Shown: one piece after another, positions 34,816 to 43,969 of the stretch
Position numbering within the stretch: the stretch's first letter is position 1
Layout of the letters: every line of letters starts with the position of its first letter
Origin: Alkalicoccus chagannorensis DSM 18086
GTDB taxonomy: Bacteria; Bacillota; Bacilli; Bacillales; Salisediminibacteriaceae
NCBI RefSeq assembly: GCF_000429725.1
Contig: NZ_AUCK01000001.1
Coordinates: 372,001 to 436,000 of the forward strand
Length of the DNA: 64,000 nt
Reading direction: 5' to 3'
Notes under the pieces: model-generated
Told to the model about the DNA's origin: nothing
What the model saw: the letters and a program-made list of their open reading frames with translations, nothing else
Databases searched by the model: none
Position numbers and translations under genes: made by a program

Positions 34816-35703
34816 TTATTCGTTATTGTTCTCTTCGTTCTCTTGGTTCTCTTCGTTGTTGTCTTCGTCTTCGTCGTTCTCATCATTGTTCTCATCGTCA
34901 TCGTTACCATCGTCTCCGTTACCGCCGCCGTTTTCCGGCTGGCCGTCCGCAGCGATGTACTCAGCAAGGATCTGAAGTTCCTCATCAGACCCGTCAAACT
35001 GGTCTGCCGGCATTTCACCAATACCGTTCTGAATAAGATCGATGATCTCTTCTTCATCGTAGTCACTTTCGAATACGCTCGGGCCGGCTGCTCCGCCCTG
35101 CATATCTCCGCCGTGACAGCCGATACAGGAATCCTGCGATTGATAAATTTCATACCCCTCCGCAGACTCATCTATATCCAGCTCTTCGGCATCTACCGCG
35201 TAGTTATCTGCTGCTGTCCAGTCGTGCTGGTCAACGGATTCCCAGGTAAGGAAAACGATAGCGACAACTGCGAGGAGCATCAGGCCGGTGCCGATCGGCC
35301 GGTTCTGAGGACGTCGGTCTTTCCCGCCGTCGAGCCAAGGGGCCAGCAGCAGAGCGCCGAAGGCAATTCCCGGTATAACAACAGCTCCCATCACTGTGTA
35401 TGGACCTGCAGCGAATTCATATTTCAGCAGCTGATATAAGAAAAGGAAATACCAGTCCGGAATTGGAATGTATCCGGTTTCTGTAGGGTCCGCAATGGTC
35501 TCAAGCGGCGCAGGATGAGCTACGGATAATACAAGGTACCCGATCAGAAATACCGCTCCGACCATCCACTCTCTCAAAAGAAAGTTCGGCCAGAAGGCTT
35601 CTGTTTTACCAGGATACTCAGAATAGTCTTTGGGTATGTTCGGTTTACGTTCCGCCGGAACCCGTGAGTCTCCGACGAACTTCATGCCTTTTCCGCGATG
35701 CAT
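34816..35703 (-). CDS. qcrC: Menaquinol:cytochrome c reductase cytochrome b/c subunit QcrC, with acidic tail
   Basis: 295 aa, about 40 longer than B. subtilis QcrC (255). The N-terminus MHRGKGMKFVGDSR and PIPDWYFLFLYQLLKYEF (b6-f subunit IV-like helices) lead to a c-type haem domain. That domain has CIGCH (C193, C196, H197) and axial Met at about 231. Residues 255-295 are a tail made almost only of Asn, Glu, Asp and Gly. The tail would be exposed outside the membrane. It is last in qcrA-qcrB-qcrC. Confidence 0.95.
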   Translation of the reverse strand: MHRGKGMKFVGDSRVPAERKPNIPKDYSEYPGKTEAFWPNFLLREWMVGAVFLIGYLVLSVAHPAPLETIADPTETGYIPIPDWYFLFLYQLLKYEFAAGPYTVMGAVVIPGIAFGALLLAPWLDGGKDRRPQNRPIGTGLMLLAVVAIVFLTWESVDQHDWTAADNYAVDAEELDIDESAEGYEIYQSQDSCIGCHGGDMQGGAAGPSVFESDYDEEEIIDLIQNGIGEMPADQFDGSDEELQILAEYIAADGQPENGGGNGDDGNDDDENNDENDEDEDNNEENQENEENNNE

Positions 35704-35725
35704 ATTGTCCTCTCCTCCTTTCTTT

Positions 35726-36397
35726 TTACAATGGTCCGGAAATACCCTGCTTACGGATCATGAAGAAGTGGGCTCCCAGCAGTCCAAGCAGCGCTCCCGG
35801 AAGGAAGAAGACGTGGATCGCGAAGAATCGGGCAAGCGTCTGAGCACCTATGACGTCTCCACCGGCAAGCAGTATCCGAGCAAATTCGCCGACGAACGGT
35901 GCTGCCTCCGCAATTTCAAGTCCTACTACTGTCGCATAGTAAGCTTTCATGTCCCATGGCAGAAGGTATCCTGTGAAACCTAGACCAAGAATGACAAAGA
36001 ATAATAGCACACCGACCACCCAGTTCAATTCACGCGGTTTTTTGTAGGAACCGGTAAAGAAAACACGCAGGGTGTGTAAAAACATCATAACGATAACCAG
36101 ACTGGCACCCCAGTGGTGCATGCCGCGTACAATCATCCCGTGCGTTACCTCGTTCTGCAGGTAATAAACAGATTCGTGGGCATGAATGATATCCGGTACG
36201 TAATACATTGTCAGGAACATACCTGACAGAATCTGAATGACGACGACAAAGAATGTCAGCCCGCCGAAACAGTAAACAAAAGCCGAAAAGTGATGGGCCG
36301 GATTGACGTGCTCAGGAACCTCGTGATCGGCGATATCGCGCCAAAGAGGGGTTATGTCGAGCCGTTCATCCACCCAATCGTAGATTTTATTCAGCAA
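35726..36397 (-). CDS. qcrB: Menaquinol:cytochrome c reductase cytochrome b subunit QcrB
   Basis: 223 aa b6-type cytochrome, nearly colinear with B. subtilis QcrB. The start is TTG at 36397, eight bases after AAGGGGGG. Haem-ligand helices carry GMHHWGASLVIVMMFLHTLRVF, HHFSAFVYCFGG and RFFAIHVFFLPG. It oxidises menaquinol in the bc complex together with QcrA and QcrC. Confidence 0.96.
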   Translation of the reverse strand: MLNKIYDWVDERLDITPLWRDIADHEVPEHVNPAHHFSAFVYCFGGLTFFVVVIQILSGMFLTMYYVPDIIHAHESVYYLQNEVTHGMIVRGMHHWGASLVIVMMFLHTLRVFFTGSYKKPRELNWVVGVLLFFVILGLGFTGYLLPWDMKAYYATVVGLEIAEAAPFVGEFARILLAGGDVIGAQTLARFFAIHVFFLPGALLGLLGAHFFMIRKQGISGPL

Positions 36398-36415
36398 AGT
36401 GTTGGCCCCCCTTCA

Positions 36416-36919
36416 TTAACCACGCTGATTGATATCTCCCAGATAAATCATACCGTCCCTGACATCGACTTCATACTCGTCAAGCGGCCTTGTCGGCGGC
36501 GTACCCGCAACGTTTGTTCCGTCCCGTTCAAACCGTCCAAAATGACATGGACAGAAAAATTCTTCCGGATGGTCATCGTTCGTTCCCCAGTCAACCGTAC
36601 AGCCGAGGTGCGTACATATTGGAGACAATGCTAGAATTTCTCCATCTATGCGGACCACCCAGGCAGACTGGTTCTGCTCGGATTCGTACCAGCCGTCTTC
36701 AATTTCTCTCGTGAAGTCCACGCGCTGAGGCTCTTCCGATACCTCGTCTTCACTCAGTCCCACGGACACAAAGTCACCCTCTTCGCCGACTTCCAGCGCG
36801 GGATCCAGTGCCATGCGGACCATTGGAGCGAGCATTCCTGCTGCCATGAAACCACCTACACCGGTCAGTGTATAGGTAAGGAACTGGCGCCTTGACACTC
36901 GGTGTTTTTTCTCGCTCAC
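36416..36919 (-). CDS. qcrA: Rieske iron-sulfur subunit QcrA
   Basis: 167 aa from GTG at 36919, six bases after GGAGGG. A twin-arginine-type start (SRRQFLTYTLTG) and membrane helix precede the Rieske domain. The 2Fe-2S site CTHLGC (C102, H104, C107) and CPCHFG (C123, C125, H126) is complete. It passes electrons from menaquinol toward QcrC. The external domain is strongly acidic. Confidence 0.96.
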   Translation of the reverse strand: MSEKKHRVSRRQFLTYTLTGVGGFMAAGMLAPMVRMALDPALEVGEEGDFVSVGLSEDEVSEEPQRVDFTREIEDGWYESEQNQSAWVVRIDGEILALSPICTHLGCTVDWGTNDDHPEEFFCPCHFGRFERDGTNVAGTPPTRPLDEYEVDVRDGMIYLGDINQRG

Positions 36920-37062
36920 GACCTTCCCTCCTCACTTCCGTTTCTACACACAATAAAAGAAAATATCATACTAAGACATAATCATCATAGCCCATCAAAT
37001 ACTGCCGTGTCAATCGTGAGCAGACAATCACTTTTGAAGAATAATAGTGTGTCCCGCCCAGC

Positions 37063-37512
37063 CTAGGACCACTTTCCGGTCATAAGCGGAATGATCTGCT
37101 GCGCCTGCTGTTCAACAGCCTGTCTGCGCTGGGCTCCATCCAGTCCGGAGACATCAAATGCCGGCAGCCAGACGAGCTCACCTGCATCTTCCATCCGTTC
37201 CTGACGCCATGCCATATCGGCAGTCACAAAAAGGAAATGCTGGAACCCTTCTTCCTCGAAATGGTACGTCCATTCACGGAGGCGGTCTGCAGCACCCGTC
37301 TCCCCCCTCAGGTAAGTAAACGAAGGCAGCAGAAACACCCGTCCTTTATACTGCCGTTCCAGATAATCAGTCAAATGTTCGACAAACTCCCCCATCATAA
37401 TGGATTCTTCCAGTTTCTTTCCACCCGCAGCAGGCACAAGCGGAATAACCGCTGTATCAACATATTCCTTCGCCTTCTGATAGAGATCGGCATCTGCATT
37501 CGTCCATTTCAT
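37063..37512 (-). CDS. ypiF: YpiF family protein (DUF2487)
   Basis: 149 aa soluble protein that matches YpiF by position before qcrA and by the blocks MKWTNADADLYQKAKEYVDT, FLLPSFTYL and ITPLM-like QQIIPLMTGKWS. AAAGGA lies 11 bases before the ATG. The function is unknown; the conserved link with qcrABC suggests a role in making or regulating the bc complex. Confidence 0.88.
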   Translation of the reverse strand: MKWTNADADLYQKAKEYVDTAVIPLVPAAGGKKLEESIMMGEFVEHLTDYLERQYKGRVFLLPSFTYLRGETGAADRLREWTYHFEEEGFQHFLFVTADMAWRQERMEDAGELVWLPAFDVSGLDGAQRRQAVEQQAQQIIPLMTGKWS

Positions 37513-37563
37513 AACAAAATCGTTCCTTTCCTGAGTCTGACTGCGTGCGCAGAAAAAAGAGCC

Positions 37564-38115
37564 CTAGGATTCAAGGGCTTTTAATTGGGAGTACGTTCTG
37601 GAAAGCTCAATAAACCGTTCTTTATCCTGTTCTTCCAGCGCTGCATCAATCTGTTCTTCCAGCTGCAGCATTTTAACCGACCGCATCGATTCATCGAGTA
37701 CCAGTTCGGCCAGAAGCGCATTCACGGACGCTTCCTTTTCATCTTTAGGCAGGTACGGGTTTTCCTCCAGGACAGCGGCATAGTTCGGCAGTGCCAGCTT
37801 ATCCTGAAAATTCAGCTGGATGTAAATATCCTCGTTCCGGTTCAGTCTGATATCATGAAAAGATTTCTCTGCATCCATCGTCACGTGGCGGTGTTTGTGA
37901 AAGGCAAAAGGCACCTGATCGACATCGTTGGATGAAATCATCAATGCTTTCGGACAATGCTCTGCATGTTCAACAAAGTGCACTCGTTCCATCAGCATGT
38001 CATCACTCATCAGAAAATTGAGAAGCCATGCACATTCCCGGCGCTTCAGCTGGTATTTCTCCAGAAACCATTTCAAAAATTCCTTTTTGTCCATCACTGG
38101 TATCGGATTATTCAC
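37564..38115 (-). CDS. reoY: ReoY/YpiB family protein (UPF0302)
   Basis: 183 aa from GTG at 38115, seven bases after GGGAGGG; a frame to 38148 has no ribosome site. The core QLKRRECAWLLNFLMSDD and VHFVEHAEHCPKALMIS is typical. The Listeria orthologue ReoY works with ReoM and ClpCP to degrade MurA and so tune peptidoglycan synthesis. It lies between ypiA and ypiF, as in B. subtilis. Confidence 0.9.
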   Translation of the reverse strand: MNNPIPVMDKKEFLKWFLEKYQLKRRECAWLLNFLMSDDMLMERVHFVEHAEHCPKALMISSNDVDQVPFAFHKHRHVTMDAEKSFHDIRLNRNEDIYIQLNFQDKLALPNYAAVLEENPYLPKDEKEASVNALLAELVLDESMRSVKMLQLEEQIDAALEEQDKERFIELSRTYSQLKALES

Positions 38116-38214
38116 TGCAGATCCCTCCCATGTACTACTGGGTATCATATTTTTGTGCTTACAGTACTTATTCTACGCACGTTCTCGTAATCCTGCAAAA
38201 AAAGCGCTTTCCTG

Positions 38215-39480
38215 CTAAATTTCTTCTTCCTGAAGGCGTTGTCGGATGTCTTCTCGCTCCGGGTCCATTTCGAGCAGTTCTTTCAGCAGCGGCACGGCTT
38301 TTTCTTTCTGCCTGTTCGCAAAAAACATCACGGCCGCCTCTTCCAGAAGACGTTCGTCCCGCGCGAGGCTGGATACGGCGACATCCATTGCCTGAGCAGC
38401 TCCTGCAACATCGTTTTCTTCAAACAGAGCCTTTGCCCGGAAACGTTCGTACAATGGATCAAACTCATGATAATCATCCAGAAAACGAATCAGTTCCAGC
38501 ATCTCTTCGTAATCCTCTTCTTCGTCGTAGTAAAAAAGAGCTTCCTGGACTGCGCCTACGTTGGACGGATTCAGCGCGATCACGCGCTTTAAGAAGTCAC
38601 GCCCTTCTTCATCTGCGCCTCTGGACAGCTGAAGCCGGGCCATTTCAAGGTAGAGCTCTTCGTTGTATTCATCCCGCTGAATCCCTTCCTGCAGCGTTTC
38701 CTGAGCGTCCTCCCACTTCTTCATCGCGAGTTGAGCTTTCGCAAGAGGGCCGTAGCCTGTTGTATAGTCCGGATCCTGTTCCAGCAGCTGCGTAAACGCG
38801 TCAACTGCCGTCTGGTAATCCTGCAGCTGCAGTGAAGTGATGCCGAAACCAAATAAACCGTCAGCCGTCTGTTCTTCTTTGAGTCCTTCTTTATAATGTT
38901 CCAGGGCCTCTTCAAACTGCCCGCTCGCACTATACGCTTCTGCCAGGCGGACTTGAGGGTGGACAGGCAGATCATCCGGCAGGTTCCCCTGATAAATCAC
39001 CTTTTTGTAATAGCTGACTGCCTGCTGATAGTCTCCGCGGTTCAAATAAAATTCCGCAAGACCAAGCTGCAGGACGCTCTCCTCAGGCATGTGGGTTACT
39101 GCTTCCAGCAGCTTCGTCTCTGCTACTTCCTCTAGTCCCTGATGCTCGTACAAATCAGCGAGAAGCAGCCTCGCCTGGACAAAGCTCGGATCTTTTTCCC
39201 CGATTTCATTCAGCATATCGACCGCTTCTTCTTCTCTCCCGAGCTCGATATAGCACTCGGATGCAAAAGCAAACAGTTCACCGTGGTCCGGATACCGGAA
39301 CATTAATTCTTCCGCCAGCTCCAGTGCCTGATCGACCAGCCCAAGCTCGTAATAAAGTTCTGCTGCTGTTCTCTTCGTTTCATCATCGGCCTCTTTAATA
39401 AGCTCATTGACTTTTTGAAGCCCTTCTTCATGATAGCCTTCTTCAATATTTTTAATGGCTTCCTGTAGTTTTTCATTCAT
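38215..39480 (-). CDS. ypiA: Tetratricopeptide repeat protein YpiA
   Basis: 421 aa made of about eleven TPR units such as YYELGLVDQALELAEELMFRYPDH and GDYQQAVSYYKKVIYQGN; no membrane segment. AAAGGAG lies nine bases before ATG 39480. YpiA occurs next to ypiB/reoY across Bacillaceae and may act as its scaffold; the partner is inferred from conserved gene order. It is separated from aroA by a terminator, so it probably starts its own transcript. Confidence 0.9.
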   Translation of the reverse strand: MNEKLQEAIKNIEEGYHEEGLQKVNELIKEADDETKRTAAELYYELGLVDQALELAEELMFRYPDHGELFAFASECYIELGREEEAVDMLNEIGEKDPSFVQARLLLADLYEHQGLEEVAETKLLEAVTHMPEESVLQLGLAEFYLNRGDYQQAVSYYKKVIYQGNLPDDLPVHPQVRLAEAYSASGQFEEALEHYKEGLKEEQTADGLFGFGITSLQLQDYQTAVDAFTQLLEQDPDYTTGYGPLAKAQLAMKKWEDAQETLQEGIQRDEYNEELYLEMARLQLSRGADEEGRDFLKRVIALNPSNVGAVQEALFYYDEEEDYEEMLELIRFLDDYHEFDPLYERFRAKALFEENDVAGAAQAMDVAVSSLARDERLLEEAAVMFFANRQKEKAVPLLKELLEMDPEREDIRQRLQEEEI

Positions 39481-39573
39481 TACGCTTCACTCCTTTACCT
39501 TGTTCATTTTCCCAGAAGCGCTGCCAATTGTACAACTGGAATATCAGGTGGCCCTAGGTTTTTCATGGTGTGG

Positions 39574-39612
39574 AAAAAGAAAGAAGCCGGCTCCTCCTGC
39601 GGGACGGCTTCT
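39574..39612 (-). terminator. Terminator of the aro-trp supraoperon
   Basis: On the minus strand, 30 bp after the aroA stop, arms GAAGCCG and CGGCTTC enclose a GC-rich loop and run into TTTCTTTTT. Confidence 0.8.
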
Positions 39613-39641
39613 TCTGTTTATTCAACTGTGCGGACGTCTGC

Positions 39642-40943
39642 TCACTGTGCTTGCGACGACGACTGAAGAAAAGAAAGGTGTTCGAAAAAGCCCGGATAGG
39701 AAACATTGACTGCTTCGGTATCTTTGACCGTCACTTCTCCATCTGCAATCAGCCCCGCAAGGATCATGGTCATACCGATGCGGTGGTCATGGAAACTCTC
39801 GACTTCGGCACCGGAGAGGGGCGTCGGTCCATGAATGACCATCCCATCTTCAGTAGCCTCACAGGAAGCGCCGAGTTTGTTAAGCTGGTTCACGACCGTG
39901 TCGATACGATTCGTCTCTTTTACCTTCAATTCAGCAGCATCTTTGATCCGCGTCGTTCCCTCTGCCTGCGTTGCTGCGAGAGCCAGCACGGGAATCTCAT
40001 CAATCAGCCGGGGGATGTCTGAACCACTAATTTCGACTGCTTTCAGCCGGCCGGCACGGATACGGAGGTCTGCTGCGGGCTCTCCCCCCAGCATTCGTTC
40101 GTTCTCCACTGTCAAATCCGCCCCCATCCGCTGCAGAACATCCACCACTCCTGTCCGAGTGGGGTTCATCCCTGTATTTGCTGCTGTCACCTCACTGCCG
40201 GAAACGAGCGCTCCAGCTGTCAGCATGAAGGCGGCGGAAGAAATGTCACCGGGGACTTCCACCTCTGCAGCGCGGAGTTCCTGGCCTCCATCAATGGAGA
40301 CAGACCGCCCGCTGCGGGCTACCGTCACGCCGAACGTATCCATCATCCGCTCCGTATGATCTCTCGAAATATCCGGCTCTGTGACCGTTGTCGTACCAGC
40401 TGCATAGAGACCGGCAAGAAGAACGGCGGACTTCACCTGGGCGCTCGCAACCGGGGAAAAGAAATGCACTCCCTGCAGGGAACCTCCACGGATCCAGAGC
40501 GGCGTAAACTGTCCATGGTCCCTGCCGTCAATCGCAGCGTTCATCATCTTCAACGGACCCGTGACCCGCCTCATTGGTCGCTTGGCGATGGAATCATCCC
40601 CCGCCAGCGCTGTTCCAAACGGCTGCCCTGCGAGGATGCCGGACAGCAGGCGGATCGTCGTGCCCGAATTGCCGACATCCAGCAGTGCTTCGGGCTCTTT
40701 CAGGCCGTGCACTCCTCTGCCGTGCACCATGATTTCGTTCTCCGTTTCTTCGATTTCAACTCCAAGAGCCCGCATGCAGCGGATCGTACTCAGACAGTCC
40801 TCGCCACGCAGAAAACCACGTATGACGCTCGTTCCATCGGCAATGGATGCGAACAGTACTGCCCGGTGGCTGATGGACTTGTCCCCTGGAATCGTCACCG
40901 CGCCGCGGAGGGGGTGTTCCGCCTGCTGTATGACTCTATCCAT
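39642..40943 (-). CDS. aroA: 3-phosphoshikimate 1-carboxyvinyltransferase (EPSP synthase)
   Basis: 433 aa (called aroE in B. subtilis). Substrate blocks [30 protein letters not shown] and [13 protein letters not shown] are intact, and the C-terminal [16 protein letters not shown] is typical. It makes EPSP from shikimate-3-phosphate and PEP. It is last in the supraoperon, 23 bp after tyrA. The motif GNSGTT with DKS..R suggests a class II-like enzyme, but this was not tested. Confidence 0.96.
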   Translation of the reverse strand: MDRVIQQAEHPLRGAVTIPGDKSISHRAVLFASIADGTSVIRGFLRGEDCLSTIRCMRALGVEIEETENEIMVHGRGVHGLKEPEALLDVGNSGTTIRLLSGILAGQPFGTALAGDDSIAKRPMRRVTGPLKMMNAAIDGRDHGQFTPLWIRGGSLQGVHFFSPVASAQVKSAVLLAGLYAAGTTTVTEPDISRDHTERMMDTFGVTVARSGRSVSIDGGQELRAAEVEVPGDISSAAFMLTAGALVSGSEVTAANTGMNPTRTGVVDVLQRMGADLTVENERMLGGEPAADLRIRAGRLKAVEISGSDIPRLIDEIPVLALAATQAEGTTRIKDAAELKVKETNRIDTVVNQLNKLGASCEATEDGMVIHGPTPLSGAEVESFHDHRIGMTMILAGLIADGEVTVKDTEAVNVSYPGFFEHLSFLQSSSQAQ

Positions 40944-40966
40944 TCGTGCTTCATCCTCTCCTCGGT

Positions 40967-42070
40967 TTATGGTGCATCGTATGTTTCATACATATGTTCT
41001 TTCAGAACTGCTTTCGCGTAGATTAGGTCACTTTCTGAACGGAAACTGAGGCGGAGCACGCCCATGATTCCTTCACGCGCTTCGATAATACGGATATTGG
41101 TAATGCTGATATTCTGTTTCGCCAGGATTGCTGTCACGTCGGAAATCACACCCGGATGGTCCGGAATATCGACATACAAATCATAAAAAGGAAGAATTGC
41201 CCCTTTTTGTTTGGAAGGAAGTCGGTCTCTGGCAGCTTTTGCGTCCGAAAAGAATGCATACACAGCCTGTTCATCTCCGGTTGCGAGGAGGCGCTCTATT
41301 TCTTCCATTCTGCCGCGCCAGTCCGCCATCATCGGAAGCAGCGTATCCTTATTATGCATAAGAATATCGCGCCACATAGCAGGAGAAGCAGACGCGATCC
41401 GGGTGATATCCCGGAAGCCGCCTGCAGCGAGCTGCTGGACGACCGGCTCTTCCTTCCCGGTTTCATCCATCTGATGGACGAGCGCAGAAGCAATGATATG
41501 AGGGAGATGACTGATAAGGCCGGCGTACTTGTCGTGCTGTTCCGGGTCCAGTTCCATGAATTTCGCCTTCGTTCCCCGAAGCAGGTTCTGCAGCTGGATC
41601 AGGGAGCCCGCAGGAGTATCTTCGGTCGGTGTTAAAACATAAAAAGCATTCTCAAACAGCCGTTCCTTGGAAGCTTCCACACCTGTTTTATGGGAACCCG
41701 CCATCGGATGTCCTCCGATGAAAACAGCTCCTTTAGCAGTGAGTTTTCTGCCCGCCTGGACAACGGACTGCTTCGTACTTCCGACATCCGTAATCAGAAC
41801 GCCGGGTTTCAGGTCTGTCTGCTCCAGTTCATGAATCAAACGGATCGTACTTTCAACAGGAGCGGACATAATAATAACATCTGCTTCCGCCGCTCCAGTT
41901 TCCAGGCTCGGAGCCGCTTCATCGATGATCTGCAGGCTGCTGGCCAATTTCACGGCCTGATCATCAATATCAAAACCAGTCACGGTCACTTGAGGATGCT
42001 GCTTTTTTACAGCCAGGGCGAGTGACCCGCCGATCAGGCCGAGGCCGGCAATAAACACCTTTTTGACCAC
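40967..42070 (-). CDS. tyrA: Prephenate dehydrogenase with ACT domain
   Basis: 367 aa from GTG at 42070, six bases after GGAGG. The NAD fold starts [15 protein letters not shown]. Catalytic blocks are [25 protein letters not shown] and [15 protein letters not shown]-terminal ACT domain (about 295-365, [18 protein letters not shown]) probably senses an amino acid such as Tyr. It makes 4-hydroxyphenylpyruvate for tyrosine. Confidence 0.96.
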   Translation of the reverse strand: MVKKVFIAGLGLIGGSLALAVKKQHPQVTVTGFDIDDQAVKLASSLQIIDEAAPSLETGAAEADVIIMSAPVESTIRLIHELEQTDLKPGVLITDVGSTKQSVVQAGRKLTAKGAVFIGGHPMAGSHKTGVEASKERLFENAFYVLTPTEDTPAGSLIQLQNLLRGTKAKFMELDPEQHDKYAGLISHLPHIIASALVHQMDETGKEEPVVQQLAAGGFRDITRIASASPAMWRDILMHNKDTLLPMMADWRGRMEEIERLLATGDEQAVYAFFSDAKAARDRLPSKQKGAILPFYDLYVDIPDHPGVISDVTAILAKQNISITNIRIIEAREGIMGVLRLSFRSESDLIYAKAVLKEHMYETYDAP

Positions 42071-42071
42071 A

Positions 42072-43163
42072 TTAAACCTCCTGCTTCAGCCATTGCAGCA
42101 GTTCATGACGAATGCGTTCGTTCTGGCTGCTGCTGCCGAGGGTAATGCGGACGTAGTCAGGAAAACCGAGTGCTTCCCCGTTACGAACGATGAATCCAGC
42201 CTTCAGCAGCGTTTCAAATACCTCTCCACCGGGTCTGCCGACGCTCATGAGGATGAAGTTCGCTTCTGAAGGATAGTAGGAGAAGCCATGCTCTTCACAG
42301 AACTGCTCCATTTTTTGCCGTTCTTCCGTGTTTTTCGCTACGCAGTCCTGAAGGAAGGCTTCGTCTTCCAATGCTGCGACAGCCGCCGCCTGGGCCGCGC
42401 TGTTCGTATTAAAAGGCTCCCTGCCTGGTTCAATCGACTGGACGAGCGCCTCATGGCCAATGCCGAAACCGACGCGCAGAGAAGCGATGCCGTAAGCTTT
42501 AGAGAACGTACGAAGAATAAGGAGGTTCGTGTACGTGTTCAGCATCGGAATCGTATCCGGGTAGTCATCCGCCTGGACATACTCCACATAAGCCTCGTCG
42601 CTGACGACGAGCACATGAGGCGGAATGTTCTTCATGAAGTCCCGGAAAGCTTCTTCATTTACATACGTTCCCGATGGATTATTCGGATTGCAGACAAAGA
42701 CGATCTTCGTCTTCTCATCTACTGCATCTGCCATGGCATCCAGGTCGTGGACCCCATCCTGCAGCGGTACTTCTTTCACTTCTGTTCCTTCAATCACCGC
42801 ATTGTGTCTGTACTGCGGAAACGTTGGAACCGCGGTTACGATATTATCTTCCGGTCCAAGCATCGCTCGGCAGAGAATCAGGATTACTTCATCCGAGCCG
42901 TTCCCGAAAATGAGCTGCTTTTCGCTCACGCCGAGTTTTTCCGCTGTCCGCATCCGCAGCAGCTTGGCATATCCATCCGGATACACCGCAACATTACCGA
43001 GGGCTTCCTGTACGGCAGGTCCGACAGACGGGGATGCTCCGTACGGATTTTCGTTGGAAGCAAGCTTGATCACTTCTTCCAGACCAAGCTCCTTTTTCAC
43101 TTCTTCTATTGGTTTGCCGGGCTGGTAAGGCGTAAGGCCTACCATCGACTGCTTTACTTTCAT
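42072..43163 (-). CDS. hisC: Histidinol-phosphate aminotransferase
   Basis: 363 aa PLP enzyme (fold I). Blocks SNENPYGASPSV, NPNNPSGTYV, SDEAYVEY and RTFSKAYGIASLRVGFG with the PLP lysine are present. In Bacillus the copy inside the aro-trp operon serves both histidine synthesis and the final transamination to Tyr/Phe. It overlaps trpA by 4 bp. Confidence 0.95.
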   Translation of the reverse strand: MKVKQSMVGLTPYQPGKPIEEVKKELGLEEVIKLASNENPYGASPSVGPAVQEALGNVAVYPDGYAKLLRMRTAEKLGVSEKQLIFGNGSDEVILILCRAMLGPEDNIVTAVPTFPQYRHNAVIEGTEVKEVPLQDGVHDLDAMADAVDEKTKIVFVCNPNNPSGTYVNEEAFRDFMKNIPPHVLVVSDEAYVEYVQADDYPDTIPMLNTYTNLLILRTFSKAYGIASLRVGFGIGHEALVQSIEPGREPFNTNSAAQAAAVAALEDEAFLQDCVAKNTEERQKMEQFCEEHGFSYYPSEANFILMSVGRPGGEVFETLLKAGFIVRNGEALGFPDYVRITLGSSSQNERIRHELLQWLKQEV

Positions 43164-43969
43164 ACAGGCTGCCCTCCTTCAGTCAGTTCTCTTACAAAGT
43201 CCTCAATTTCTTCCAGAGCCTGCTCACGCTGATCGGACAGAAGCGCGCTGCTTCTATCGGTGATGAACTGAACGAGCGCACTGCCGACGATGACGCCGTC
43301 TGCAATCTGCTGAAAGTACTGGACGTGCTCCGCTTTGGAGATGCCGAATCCTGCGAGCACAGGAACATGTGAAGCCTGTTTGAGCTCCTGGATCGACTGT
43401 TCCAGATCTTTGTTGAAGTTTTCCCTTGTACCTGTCACCCCAAGAGAAGTCACGTAGTACAAAAATCCGTCTCCAAGACCGGCTATCTCTTTCATCCTTG
43501 ACTTCGATGTCGGCGCAACCAGATTGATCAGCGAAATTCCCCGGTCACGGCAGCGTGTTCTCAGCTCTGCTGCCTCTTCGTGAGGAAGGTCCGGTATTAG
43601 GATGCCATCCATTTCTGCATCCTGCATCCGGTCCAGTACTTGTTCATATCCGAGAGAGAGCACAGGATTAACATAGGTGAAGAGGACCATCGGAATTGCT
43701 AGTCCGCGTTCCCTCGCTTCTTTTGCTCCGGCAATGGCTGTCTTCAGTCCACCTCCGGCTCTCCGCGCTGCCTCTCCTGCTTTTTGAATCACTGGACCGT
43801 CTGCGAGCGGGTCACTGAATGGCACGCCCCATTCCAGTGCATCCGCTCCGGCTTTTTCCAGCGACAGCGCAATGTCGATCGAAGAATCATAATCAGGGAA
43901 GGAGCTCATGATATAGGGAACAAATTTTTCCCTGCTCTGTTGGAACGTATCATTCGTTAATCGGTTCAT
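43160..43969 (-). CDS. trpA: Tryptophan synthase alpha chain
   Basis: 269 aa. The start ATG at 43969 overlaps the trpB stop (ATGA) with GGAGGG nine bases upstream. The active-site glutamate lies in [33 protein letters not shown] and [15 protein letters not shown] follow. It cleaves indole-3-glycerol phosphate and passes indole to TrpB. Confidence 0.96.
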   Translation of the reverse strand: MNRLTNDTFQQSREKFVPYIMSSFPDYDSSIDIALSLEKAGADALEWGVPFSDPLADGPVIQKAGEAARRAGGGLKTAIAGAKEARERGLAIPMVLFTYVNPVLSLGYEQVLDRMQDAEMDGILIPDLPHEEAAELRTRCRDRGISLINLVAPTSKSRMKEIAGLGDGFLYYVTSLGVTGTRENFNKDLEQSIQELKQASHVPVLAGFGISKAEHVQYFQQIADGVIVGSALVQFITDRSSALLSDQREQALEEIEDFVRELTEGGQPV

